In this document: piece after piece, positions 8,411 to 15,635 of the stretch | Numbering within the stretch: position 1 is the first letter of the stretch | How the letters are laid out: each line of letters opens with the position of its first letter | Origin: Azoarcus sp. | Lineage (GTDB): Bacteria; Pseudomonadota; Gammaproteobacteria; Burkholderiales; Rhodocyclaceae | NCBI GenBank assembly: GCA_030656215.1 | Contig: JAUSOD010000034.1 | Coordinates: 1-52,113 of the forward strand | Direction of reading: 5' to 3' | Length of the DNA stretch: 52,113 bases | Notes under the pieces: model-generated | Database searches by the model: none | Told to the model about the DNA's origin: nothing | Seen by the model: the letters and a program-made list of their open reading frames with translations, nothing else | Translations under genes and position numbers: made by a program

Positions 8411-9049
8411 TCAACGAACAGGGCTGTTTCCGTCCGTGGCGGAGTCCGGCGGCGTCTCGACCGGCAAGACTTCATCGAGTCCGGCGGCGGGAACAGGCGC
8501 CAGGTCCGCGCCCGGCGTACTGCCTTCCAGCGCCGGCGTCTGCACATCGTCCGCCGCGCGGGTGGTGCCCTCCGCCGTGGCGGGCGTGGCCTCGTCCGTC
8601 TTCTCGTCCGTATCTTCGTCGCGCCCGGCCAGCCATTCGCTGGCCGACCGGAGCTTGGCCAGCATCTCGGGCGGGATGGGCGCCGATACCGAGTAGTCGT
8701 CGATATAGATGTCGAGCCGGTCCATCACGTTGAAGTGCGGGTCGTTGAACAGCTTTTTCAGGGCCTGGCGGCGTACTGCCTCACCCACCTCTTCCTTGAG
8801 GAAGGCGGTGAAATCGGAGTCAAGCGTCAGCGTGGCGGGATCGGGCAGCTCTTGGGAGGGCAGTTCGGCAGGGCTCGACCTGTCAAGGGCGGGTTCGGCG
8901 GCCGGGTCGATCGCGGACGCTGGCGCCACCGATGGCGGCGCATCCCTCACTACGTCACGCACCACGGCAGGTACCGCGGCAGTATCGGGCTCGGACCGGG
9001 TGCGCTTCAGTCGTGACCAGCGCGACAGGAAGGGGTCGGAAGTGCTCAT
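8411..9049 (-). CDS. DUF3306 family protein, formate dehydrogenase accessory
   Basis: This 212-residue acidic protein has a conserved N-terminal start (MSTSDPFLSRWSRLKR), a long Pro/Ala-rich linker, and a folded middle part around residues 95-145 (LDSDFTAFLKEEVGEAVRRQ, LKKLFNDPHFNVMDRLDIYI), then a disordered acidic tail. FLSRWSRRK and the LF-ndPhFnvmDgLD motif are hallmarks of DUF3306. It is coupled by an ATGA overlap (9046-9049) to the DUF3305 gene before it. The pair recurs beside formate dehydrogenase operons, so a role in enzyme maturation is likely but not proven. Confidence 0.85.
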   Translation of the reverse strand: MSTSDPFLSRWSRLKRTRSEPDTAAVPAVVRDVVRDAPPSVAPASAIDPAAEPALDRSSPAELPSQELPDPATLTLDSDFTAFLKEEVGEAVRRQALKKLFNDPHFNVMDRLDIYIDDYSVSAPIPPEMLAKLRSASEWLAGRDEDTDEKTDEATPATAEGTTRAADDVQTPALEGSTPGADLAPVPAAGLDEVLPVETPPDSATDGNSPVR

Positions 9050-9531
9050 GCGCGCCCCCTGTCCTGCGCCAGCGGGTCGTTGCGCCGGACTTTCTTGCGC
9101 GGCGCCGGTTTGTAGTGCGTATTGACGAAGTCGCCCACCCAGTCGGCCAGTTCGCGCGACATCGGGATGCCATCGACCTGCTCGCCGGAGTCGAGCCAGC
9201 GCGCCGCCTCGCCGTAGCTGACCGATACCGTGGCGGGGGTGGCAACGTCGCTTTCCTTGCGCCACATGACGAATACCTTGGGGATGGGCGAGCTCATATT
9301 GAGGAAGTAGTTGTCGACTTCATCGCGAAAGAGTTCGAGCTGAAAGCCGGCAAACAGCCATTGGTCGCGGTCGGCTTCGGTCAGGATCTTGCGCGGCGCA
9401 TCGGCCGCCGCGCCGGTGGCGCTACCGCCTTCGAACGCCGGCACCACGCCGACCGCCTCCCAGGCTTCATCCGCCCAGCGGTTCTGCAGGCTGCGGCGCT
9501 CCATGATCACGGCGACGGGGAACTGGTGCAT
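9046..9531 (-). CDS. DUF3305 family protein, formate dehydrogenase accessory
   Basis: The 161-residue protein starts at 9531, where GAGGAAA lies just upstream; the open frame continues back to 9588 without a ribosome site. The family pattern is visible: FPVAVIMERRSLQNRWADEAWEAVGV at the N-terminus, then FQLELFRDEVDNYFLNMSSPIPKVFVMWR, and a basic C-terminus (PAPRKKVRRNDP). It is the first gene of a two-gene unit with DUF3306. The function is unknown; co-occurrence with Mo/W formate dehydrogenases suggests an assembly role. Confidence 0.85.
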   Translation of the reverse strand: MHQFPVAVIMERRSLQNRWADEAWEAVGVVPAFEGGSATGAAADAPRKILTEADRDQWLFAGFQLELFRDEVDNYFLNMSSPIPKVFVMWRKESDVATPATVSVSYGEAARWLDSGEQVDGIPMSRELADWVGDFVNTHYKPAPRKKVRRNDPLAQDRGRA

Positions 9532-9557
9532 GGGGGATTTCCTCAGGTTTGCGTCGG

Positions 9558-9571
9558 TGCTGTTAACAGCA
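9558..9571. promoter_or_regulatory. Perfect 14-base palindrome before the DUF3305/DUF3306 unit
   Basis: TGCTGTTAACAGCA is a perfect palindrome 27-40 bases upstream of the DUF3305 start. It overlaps TATGCT on the minus strand (9573-9568), a possible -10 element. It could be an operator for this unit or for the divergent DUF2520 gene at 9660. Confidence 0.45.
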
Positions 9572-9646
9572 TACGTCAGGGATTCCACGCGTGCATTCCT
9601 GCTCGCTCACCGGGCAGTGGCATGGCGCGCTTTTCCGGTGGCGCCG

Positions 9647-9652
9647 TACAAT
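9647..9652 (+). promoter_or_regulatory. Candidate -10 box giving a leaderless DUF2520 mRNA
   Basis: TACAAT ends 7 bases before the ATG at 9660 and no Shine-Dalgarno sequence precedes that ATG. Transcription from this -10 would begin at or beside the start codon. No good -35 hexamer is visible. Confidence 0.4.
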
Positions 9653-9659
9653 TCGGGCC

Positions 9660-10520
9660 ATGGTGACTCCCACTCTCAATCTGATCGGGCCGGGGCGGCT
9701 GGGCCGCAGCCTCGCCCGTCTGTGGCATGACGGCGGCTGCGTTCGCGTAGGCGCAATCGCCGGCCGCAACCCGGCGCACACGCGGGCGGCACGCGATTTC
9801 ATCGGTGGTGGCAGGCCGTGCTCGGCAGCCTCGATGTCGCCCGCCGAGCTGTGGCTGATCGCCACGCCGGACGACAGCATTGCCGAGGTCGCCACAATGC
9901 TCGCGGCCAGCGGCCTTGTTCGGCCTGGAGACTGCGTGTTTCATTGCAGCGGCGCTTTGGGCTCGACGGCGCTGGCGCCCGCACGTGCTATCGGTGCCGT
10001 CATTGCCAGCGTGCATCCACTGAAGTCGTTTGTCGACCCAGCCGCGGCGATCGCCGATTTTGCCGGCACTTTCTGCGCCTGCGAGGGTGACCCGGCGGCG
10101 CTGCAGCATCTCGCGCCACTGTTCGACACCATCGGTGCCCGCCGCTTCGCGGTGTCGGCCGAGCACAAGCTGCTGTACCACGCCGCCGCGGTGCTGGCCT
10201 GCAATCATCTGGTCAGCCTGATGGAAGCCGCGTTGCGCTGCATGGAAGGCGCCGGCGTCGAGCGCGGCACCGCCTGGGCCGCCCTGCAGCCGCTGGTTGC
10301 CGGCACCCTGAACAACATCGACCGGGTGGGCACCCGCGCCGCACTGACCGGACCGGTGGCACGTGGCGACGGCCAAACGATACGTAGCGAGATTGCAGCC
10401 ACCGGTGCGCTCGACTCCGACATCGGCGATGCCTATCGGGTGCTGTCGCTGCTGGCACTGGAACTGGCACCAGAAGGAAACGGGCTGACGCGAGGCGATA
10501 TTGGAGGGCCAGATCGGTAG
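9660..10520 (+). CDS. Rossmann-like and DUF2520 domain protein (putative NAD(P)-dependent reductase-like)
   Basis: The 286-residue protein has an N-terminal dinucleotide-binding fold (LNLIGPGRLGRSLARLW, residues 6-22, close to GxGxxG) and a helical C-terminal DUF2520 domain (HKLLYHAAAVLACNHLVSLMEAAL near residue 170). This is the layout of proteins related to pyrroline-5-carboxylate reductase and F420-dependent oxidoreductases. No substrate is known for the family. The start at 9660 is the first ATG after a -10-like TACAAT; the open frame runs back to 9591. It is divergent from the DUF3305 gene and convergent with queF. Confidence 0.82.
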   Translation: MVTPTLNLIGPGRLGRSLARLWHDGGCVRVGAIAGRNPAHTRAARDFIGGGRPCSAASMSPAELWLIATPDDSIAEVATMLAASGLVRPGDCVFHCSGALGSTALAPARAIGAVIASVHPLKSFVDPAAAIADFAGTFCACEGDPAALQHLAPLFDTIGARRFAVSAEHKLLYHAAAVLACNHLVSLMEAALRCMEGAGVERGTAWAALQPLVAGTLNNIDRVGTRAALTGPVARGDGQTIRSEIAATGALDSDIGDAYRVLSLLALELAPEGNGLTRGDIGGPDR

Positions 10521-10541
10521 CCCCCTGTGCAGCTTCCGTAG

Positions 10542-10620
10542 GGCCGACTTCAGTCGGCCACAGGTATCCGACCCCGGCGTTCGTGCCCGAATCACCCCCT
10601 GCGGCGGGTTGAAACCCGCC
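10542..10620. repeat. Pair of REP-like palindromic units between DUF2520 gene and queF
   Basis: Two near-perfect hairpins lie in this spacer. GGCCGACT-TC-AGTCGGCC occupies 10542-10559 and GGCGGGTT-GA-AACCCGCC occupies 10603-10620; both have 8-base stems and 2-base loops. The first unit recurs at 48537-48559 (23 identical bases) and the second at 41583-41600 with one mismatch. They look like dispersed intergenic palindromes rather than terminators, since no T-run follows. Confidence 0.7.
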
Positions 10621-10655
10621 CTACGGCGGTTGTGCCACAGTGGGTGCTGACCCAC

Positions 10656-11501
10656 CTACTGTCGAACCTCGTCGAATTCATCCGCGCTGCCGGCGCCGCG
10701 CGTTGCGCGGAACGGGTTGATGTCCAGCCCGCCGCGCCGGGTATACCGCGCCCAGACCGCGAGCGACTCGGGCCGGCAGCGCGCCAGGATGTCGCAGAAC
10801 ACCCGCTCGACGCACTGCTCGTGGAATTCGTTGTGCTCGCGAAACGACACGACGTAGCGCAACAAGCCTTCGCGGTCGATCGCGGGGCCCGTGTAGCGCA
10901 CCACCACCATGCCCCAGTCGGGCTGCCCGGTGACCAAACAGTTGGACTTGAGCAGATGTGAATACAAGGTTTCGCTGACTGCCGCCCCACCAGCGGAAAG
11001 AAGTTCGGGCGCGGGCTGGTAAGTGTCGATCGCGATGTCGAGTTCGTCGATGCACACCCCCTGCGGATAGCCGATGTGCCGCTGCGGTCGTTGTGCGAGC
11101 AGCATCAGCTCGACCGCGACCGCCCCGCCGGCCGCCGCCGAGAGGTCGGCCGTGATCGTTTTCCGCACGGTTTCTGCATCCGCAAGACGGCTCTGATTGA
11201 AGGCGTTCAGATACAGCTTGAGCGATTTCGACTCGATCAGGTACGGCGTGTCGGCCGGTACCCGGAAGCGGGCCAGTGCGACCACCGGCTTGCCCCTCGG
11301 GTTGAGCCACGACACTTCGTAGGCATTCCACAGGTCTTCGCCGACGAAAGGCAGCGCGTCCGCCCGCAGTCCGATCTCGTCGCGCTTGAGCTGGCGCGGG
11401 ATCGGAAACAGGAGTTCGGGCGCGTAAGTGTCGCGATAGGCGACCGGCTTGCCAAGCGGTGAGGCTTCGGCGCCATGTGAGGTGGAAGGGGTATCGTTCA
11501 T
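10656..11501 (-). CDS. queF: NADPH-dependent 7-cyano-7-deazaguanine (preQ0) reductase, QueF type II
   Basis: QueF reduces preQ0 to preQ1 in queuosine biosynthesis for tRNA. The 281-residue length is that of the two-domain type II enzyme. The QueF motif ESKSLKLY is at residues 90-97, the catalytic Cys is C188 in [14 protein letters not shown], and the proton donor is Asp195 in the same stretch (equivalents of C190 and D197 in E. coli). EHNEFHEQC near residue 222 supplies the substrate-binding His and Glu. It stands alone on the minus strand. A TACAAT lies 7 bases before the ATG, so the transcript may be leaderless. Confidence 0.96.
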   Translation of the reverse strand: MNDTPSTSHGAEASPLGKPVAYRDTYAPELLFPIPRQLKRDEIGLRADALPFVGEDLWNAYEVSWLNPRGKPVVALARFRVPADTPYLIESKSLKLYLNAFNQSRLADAETVRKTITADLSAAAGGAVAVELMLLAQRPQRHIGYPQGVCIDELDIAIDTYQPAPELLSAGGAAVSETLYSHLLKSNCLVTGQPDWGMVVVRYTGPAIDREGLLRYVVSFREHNEFHEQCVERVFCDILARCRPESLAVWARYTRRGGLDINPFRATRGAGSADEFDEVRQ

Positions 11502-11508
11502 GCCGTGA

Positions 11509-11514
11509 ATTGTA
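11509..11514 (-). promoter_or_regulatory. Candidate -10 box giving a leaderless queF mRNA
   Basis: On the minus strand TACAAT is followed by 7 bases and then the queF ATG (11501). There is no Shine-Dalgarno sequence between them. A matching -35 hexamer is not obvious. Confidence 0.4.
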
Positions 11515-11559
11515 TTTGAACCCGCGGCAAACCGCAGTTGCTGCGTTGCAGCACGCGTA

Positions 11560-11819
11560 GTAGACTCGCGTCACCCACCACTTCGATCCCCGTCGGCGTC
11601 TTCACCCGTGTAAGCCTCTCCCTCCCTGCGAGTCCGCCCCTCTCCAGCCACTCGCGCGAGGCTGTACACCGACGTTTCTGCGTTTTCCCGCTGCAGGCAC
11701 CCGCTTTAGGCACCACTTCGCCTCCTATCGGTCTTTCCGAAGGGTCTTCACGCGCGCAGAACGAATCCCCCAACGACCGCGCTCCCCCGGTGCGGCACCA
11801 GACGGATCACATAACGACA
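11560..11819 (+). other. Gene-free, C-rich, G-poor leader before the SulP gene
   Basis: The 318 bases between queF and the SulP ATG contain no credible gene: the open frame running back to 11538 has no coding character. The stretch 11570-11740 is rich in C and T and poor in G, and it should be weakly structured. Such leaders often serve as Rho loading (rut) sites. I recognise no known riboswitch in it. Confidence 0.4.
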
Positions 11820-13295
11820 ATGAAATCCCTCCACCAGGACTGGTTCTCCAACGTCCGCAACGACCTGCTCGCCGGCCTCGTGGTTGCGCTCGCGCTCATT
11901 CCCGAGGCCATCGCCTTTTCCATCATCGCCGGGGTCGACCCGAAAGTCGGGCTGTACGCCTCGTTCTGCATCGCCACCGTAATCGCCTTCACCGGCGGCC
12001 GTCCGGGCATGATCTCGGCCGCCACCGGCGCGATGGCACTGGTGATGGTGACCCTGGTCAAGGACCATGGCCTGCAATACCTGCTTGCCGCCACCCTGCT
12101 TACCGGCGTGCTGCAGATCTGCGCCGGCTGGCTGCGGCTCGGGGTGCTGATGCGCTTCGTATCGCGCTCGGTGGTCACCGGTTTCGTCAACGCCCTTGCC
12201 ATCCTGATCTTCATGGCGCAGTTGCCGGAACTCATCAATGTGACCTGGCATGTGTACGCGATGACTGCGGCCGGCCTCGGCATCATCTATCTGTTCCCTT
12301 ATGTCACCAAGGCGGTGCCCTCGCCGCTGGTCACCATCGTGGTGCTGACCGGGGTGTCGCTCGCGCTCGGCCTGGACATCCGCACCGTGGGCGACATGGG
12401 CGAACTGCCCGACAGCTTGCCGATCTTCCTGCTGCCGGACGTCCCGCTCAACATCGAAACCCTGGCGATCATCTTCCCCTACTCGCTGACGCTGATGGTG
12501 GTCGGCCTGCTCGAGTCGCTGATGACTGCCACCATCGTCGACGACCTGACCGACACCAGCAGCAACAAGAACCGCGAATGCGTCGGCCAGGGCGTCGCCA
12601 ACATCGCCTCCGGCTTTCTCGGCGGCATGGCCGGCTGCGCGATGATCGGCCAGTCGGTGATCAACGTGAAGTCCGGCGGGCGCGGCCGGCTCTCCACGTT
12701 GACCGCGGGCGTCGTGCTGCTGATCCTGGTGGTCTTTCTCGGCGACTGGGTGCGCCAGATCCCGATGGCGGCGCTGGTTGCGGTGATGATCATGGTCTCG
12801 ATCGGCACCTTCAACTGGGGCTCGATCCGCAACTTGCGCGAGCACCCGCCCAGCTCCAGCATCGTCATGCTGGCCACGGTGGCGGTGACCGTATTCACCC
12901 ACGACCTCGCACAGGGCGTGCTGGTCGGCGTGCTGCTGTCGGGTTTCTTCTTCGCCCACAAGGTCGGCAAAGTGCTGCATGTCGGCGCGCGCTCGGAAGA
13001 TGAGGGCCGGATGCGCATCTACACGGTGACCGGCCAGGTGTTCTTCGCCTCGGCCGACCGCTTTATCGCCTCATTCGACTTCAAGGAAGTGATCGAGAAG
13101 GTCCGCATTGATGTGTCCCGTGCCCACTTCTGGGACATCACCGCAGTGAGCGCGATCGACAAGGTCGTCGTCAAGTTCCGCCGTGAAGGCACCGAAGTGG
13201 AAGTCATCGGCCTCAACCAAGCCAGCGCGACCATGCTCGACCGCTTTGCGGTGCATGACAAGCCCGATGCCGTCGATCAACTGATGGGCCACTAA
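11820..13295 (+). CDS. SulP/SLC26 family anion transporter with STAS domain
   Basis: The 491-residue protein belongs to the SulP family. Residues 1-380 hold the hydrophobic transport core beginning with [21 protein letters not shown] and [12 protein letters not shown], both typical of SulP. Residues about 400-490 form a cytoplasmic STAS domain ([34 protein letters not shown]). Substrates in this family include sulfate, bicarbonate and molybdate, and the sequence alone does not choose among them. The start at 11820 has no clear ribosome site. A universal stress protein gene follows after 12 bases, a pairing common in proteobacteria. Confidence 0.9.
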   Translation: MKSLHQDWFSNVRNDLLAGLVVALALIPEAIAFSIIAGVDPKVGLYASFCIATVIAFTGGRPGMISAATGAMALVMVTLVKDHGLQYLLAATLLTGVLQICAGWLRLGVLMRFVSRSVVTGFVNALAILIFMAQLPELINVTWHVYAMTAAGLGIIYLFPYVTKAVPSPLVTIVVLTGVSLALGLDIRTVGDMGELPDSLPIFLLPDVPLNIETLAIIFPYSLTLMVVGLLESLMTATIVDDLTDTSSNKNRECVGQGVANIASGFLGGMAGCAMIGQSVINVKSGGRGRLSTLTAGVVLLILVVFLGDWVRQIPMAALVAVMIMVSIGTFNWGSIRNLREHPPSSSIVMLATVAVTVFTHDLAQGVLVGVLLSGFFFAHKVGKVLHVGARSEDEGRMRIYTVTGQVFFASADRFIASFDFKEVIEKVRIDVSRAHFWDITAVSAIDKVVVKFRREGTEVEVIGLNQASATMLDRFAVHDKPDAVDQLMGH

Positions 13296-13307
13296 GGAGC
13301 CGACCCC

Positions 13308-14171
13308 ATGAAAACCGACAAGAAGGTCCTGGCCTGCGTCGATCAATCGCACTTTGCCGATACCGTGGCCGACTACGCTGCGTGGGCCGCCCGCCGCATG
13401 GACGCGCCGCTCGAATTCCTGCACGTGATCGACCGCCACCCGGAGATCGGCTCGGGCGAGGATCACAGTGGCGCAATCGGCTTCGATGCGCAGGAAGTGC
13501 TGCTGACAACGCTCAGCGACAAGGACGCCGCACGCAGCCGCGACATGCGCGAGCAGGGGCGTCTGTTCCTGAACCGCCTGCGCCAGCGCGCCATCGATGC
13601 GGGGGTGGCCGCGCCCGACGTGCGCCAGCGCCATGGCGCGCTCGACGAAACCCTGGCCGAGCAGGAGGAAGCGGTGCGCCTGTTCGTGTTCGGCCGCCGC
13701 GGCGCATCCGCCGAGACCACCCACCGCGACCTCGGACGCAACGTCGAGCGCATGGTGCGCGCACTGCACAAGCCGGTTCTCACCGTCACCGAAGATTTCA
13801 AGGAACCACGCCGGGTGCTGATCGCCTTCGACGGTGGCATCGTCACCCGGCGCGGGGTCGAACTGGTCGCCGGCAGCATGCTGTTCCGCGGCTTGCCGAT
13901 CCACCTGCTGATGTCGGGCAAGGAGAGCCGCGATGCCCCCAGGCAGCTCGAATGGGCGAAGAACACGCTGGAAGCGGCCGGTTTCGAGGCGTCCACCGCG
14001 CTGATTCCGGGCGACGCCGAGCACATGATTGCAAAAACGGTGAAGGATCAGGACATCGACGTACTGATCATGGGTGCCTACGCCCACTCGCCACTGCGCA
14101 GCCTGCTGTTCGGCAGCAAGACCAGCGATCTGCTGCGCGCAGCGACGATTCCGACGCTGTTGCTGCGCTAG
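13308..14171 (+). CDS. Tandem-domain universal stress protein (UspA family)
   Basis: This 287-residue protein has two Usp folds. The first begins KKVLACVDQSHFADTVADYA and the second begins RRVLIAFDGGIVTRRGVELV near residue 167, ending in the ATP-loop-like GAYAHSPLRSLLFGSKTSDLLRAA (G-x2-G/S-x9-type signature). It probably binds nucleotide. It forms an operon with the SulP transporter, and a role in controlling that transporter or in stress survival is plausible (inference). Confidence 0.9.
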   Translation: MKTDKKVLACVDQSHFADTVADYAAWAARRMDAPLEFLHVIDRHPEIGSGEDHSGAIGFDAQEVLLTTLSDKDAARSRDMREQGRLFLNRLRQRAIDAGVAAPDVRQRHGALDETLAEQEEAVRLFVFGRRGASAETTHRDLGRNVERMVRALHKPVLTVTEDFKEPRRVLIAFDGGIVTRRGVELVAGSMLFRGLPIHLLMSGKESRDAPRQLEWAKNTLEAAGFEASTALIPGDAEHMIAKTVKDQDIDVLIMGAYAHSPLRSLLFGSKTSDLLRAATIPTLLLR

Positions 14172-14249
14172 TCCCGAGGGCAGGCCGGCGCTCCGCCGTG
14201 GACACCGACCTCGCTTGCGCGGGTTAAGCCTGTATATTCAGGGGGCCCT

Positions 14250-14651
14250 TTGTTGGCAAACCGCACTGGAGACAACCCGCTGAAACCCGATATCGAGTCA
14301 TTCCGCCGCCGTATCACCTCCGAACTGACCCAGGTTGGCGACTCCTTCGCCCCAGCGCAGGGCGCGGCCACCGCAGCGCTGCTCGACCTGTCGAGCACCG
14401 GACTCCCTTTCATGGATGTCATCGCGCAGCCCGCCATGGACGAGAGCGCACGCGAGCGCCTCGAGCTGCGACGCAGAAAACTGCAAGCCGCGCTGGCAAG
14501 AATCAACGCTGGCACCTTCGGCTGTTGTTGCGAGTGCGAGGCCTACATCGAGCCCGAACGCCTCGAGAGCGACCCCGGGACCGTCTTCTGTTTCGACTGC
14601 ATCACCGAGCGCGATGCTGAAGCAGCCAGACGCGACGGGCGACACTACTGA
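14250..14651 (+). CDS. DksA/TraR family C4-type zinc-finger protein
   Basis: The 133-residue protein has the DksA-like layout of an N-terminal helical hairpin (LLDLSSTGLPFMDVIAQPAMDES, RLELRRRKLQAALARIN) and a C-terminal zinc finger, CECEAYIEPERL to CFDC, with C-x2-C spacing on both sides. Three Cys stand in a row before the finger (CCC). DksA-type proteins act in the RNA polymerase secondary channel with ppGpp. The start is uncertain: TTG at 14250 opens the frame, and CTG at 14280 has GGAG 8 bases upstream, while the first in-frame ATG (14411) would cut off conserved sequence. TATATT at 14233-14238 may be the -10. Confidence 0.8.
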   Translation: MLANRTGDNPLKPDIESFRRRITSELTQVGDSFAPAQGAATAALLDLSSTGLPFMDVIAQPAMDESARERLELRRRKLQAALARINAGTFGCCCECEAYIEPERLESDPGTVFCFDCITERDAEAARRDGRHY

Positions 14652-14693
14652 ACAGGGTAGTGCCGCCGGCGACGGAATCCGCTTACGGACCGC

Positions 14694-15536
14694 TCACTTG
14701 TCTGCATTGGGGAAGAACAACTGCTCGCCGCCGATGGTATAGCGGGCGATGCTCTGCTGCCCTGCCGGTGAGATTACCCAATCGACGAACTTCTGAGCGT
14801 CTGCGGCTTTCACGTGCGGGTGCCGCGCCGGGCTCACCACGATCACCCCGTACTGGTTGAACAGGCGCTTGTCGCCTTCGACCAGCACCTTGAGATCGGC
14901 CCTGTTCTTGAAATTGAGCCAGGTGCCGCGATCGGCCAGCACGTAGGCCCCCGACGAAGCCGCCATGTTGAGCGCCGGCCCCATGCCGCAACCGCACTCC
15001 TTGTAGCCGGTCCCCTTGTTCGCCTCGCCGCCAGCCGCCTTCCAGTAGCGTAACTCGGCCGAGTGCGTGCCGCTCTTGTCGCCGCGCGAGATGAAGCTGA
15101 CGTTGCCCGCTGCGAGCGTCTTCAGCGCGTCGACGACGTCCTTGCCGCGCACCCCGGCCGGATCGGCATCCGGCCCGATCAGCACGAAATCGTTGTACAT
15201 CACCGGGTAGCGCCTCACCCCGTAGCCATCCGCAACGAACTTCTCTTCGGCCACAGCATCGTGCACGAACAGCAGGTCGGCATCACCCCGGCGCCCGGTG
15301 TCGAGCGCCTGCCCGGTGCCAAGCGCGACCACCTTGACCTCGACCCCGCTCGCCTTGGTGAACTCGGGCAGCAGATGGGCAAACAGCCCCGACTGTTCGG
15401 TGGAGGTCGTCGACGCCATCACGATGGATGGTGTGGATTGGGCCGATTGGGCCGATGCCAGCGCGCTTGCCGACAGCAGCACCGCGAACGCACAGACCCG
15501 TGGAGCGGAACCGAAAAAGACGTCGAGCAGTTTCAT
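14694..15536 (-). CDS. tupA: Tungstate ABC transporter substrate-binding protein TupA (orphan)
   Basis: The 280-residue periplasmic binding protein has a signal peptide (cleavage near ASAQS, residue 30) and the TupA family marks: ASTTSTEQSGLFAHLLPEF near residue 41, GDADLLFVHDAVAEEKFVADGYG, the SRGDKSGTHSAELRYW motif, and YKECGCGMGPALNMA. The family binds tungstate with very high affinity and discriminates against molybdate. No tupB or tupC stands beside it; the only oxyanion permease nearby is modBC, 1.3 kb away. It is divergent from a regulator carrying a periplasmic-binding-protein-like domain. Tungstate is inferred from family resemblance. Confidence 0.88.
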   Translation of the reverse strand: MKLLDVFFGSAPRVCAFAVLLSASALASAQSAQSTPSIVMASTTSTEQSGLFAHLLPEFTKASGVEVKVVALGTGQALDTGRRGDADLLFVHDAVAEEKFVADGYGVRRYPVMYNDFVLIGPDADPAGVRGKDVVDALKTLAAGNVSFISRGDKSGTHSAELRYWKAAGGEANKGTGYKECGCGMGPALNMAASSGAYVLADRGTWLNFKNRADLKVLVEGDKRLFNQYGVIVVSPARHPHVKAADAQKFVDWVISPAGQQSIARYTIGGEQLFFPNADK

Positions 15537-15563
15537 GAGAGATCCTCTGGTTGAAGGGAAAAC

Positions 15564-15578
15564 GCTGTCTGCGACAGC
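15564..15578. promoter_or_regulatory. Inverted repeat in the divergent spacer between tupA and its neighbouring regulator
   Basis: GCTGTC-TGC-GACAGC is a perfect repeat with 6-base arms. It lies 28-42 bases upstream of the tupA start and 58-72 bases upstream of the regulator start, where an operator for the divergent regulator would be expected. No direct evidence of binding exists. Confidence 0.35.
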
Positions 15579-15635
15579 TTTGCGCGATTTCCGGTAACGT
15601 AAGTGCCCACGGGACTTCCATCAATATGAACAGCC

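Noticed and set aside
8155-8547. A minus-strand frame through the formate dehydrogenase promoter region
   Set aside because: It has no ribosome site, Arg/Ser-rich shadow composition, and covers the inverted repeat and the end of DUF3306.
11538-11819. An N-terminal extension of the SulP protein from 11538
   Set aside because: The added residues are Ser/Pro/Arg-rich without transporter character, and the typical SulP start follows ATG 11820.
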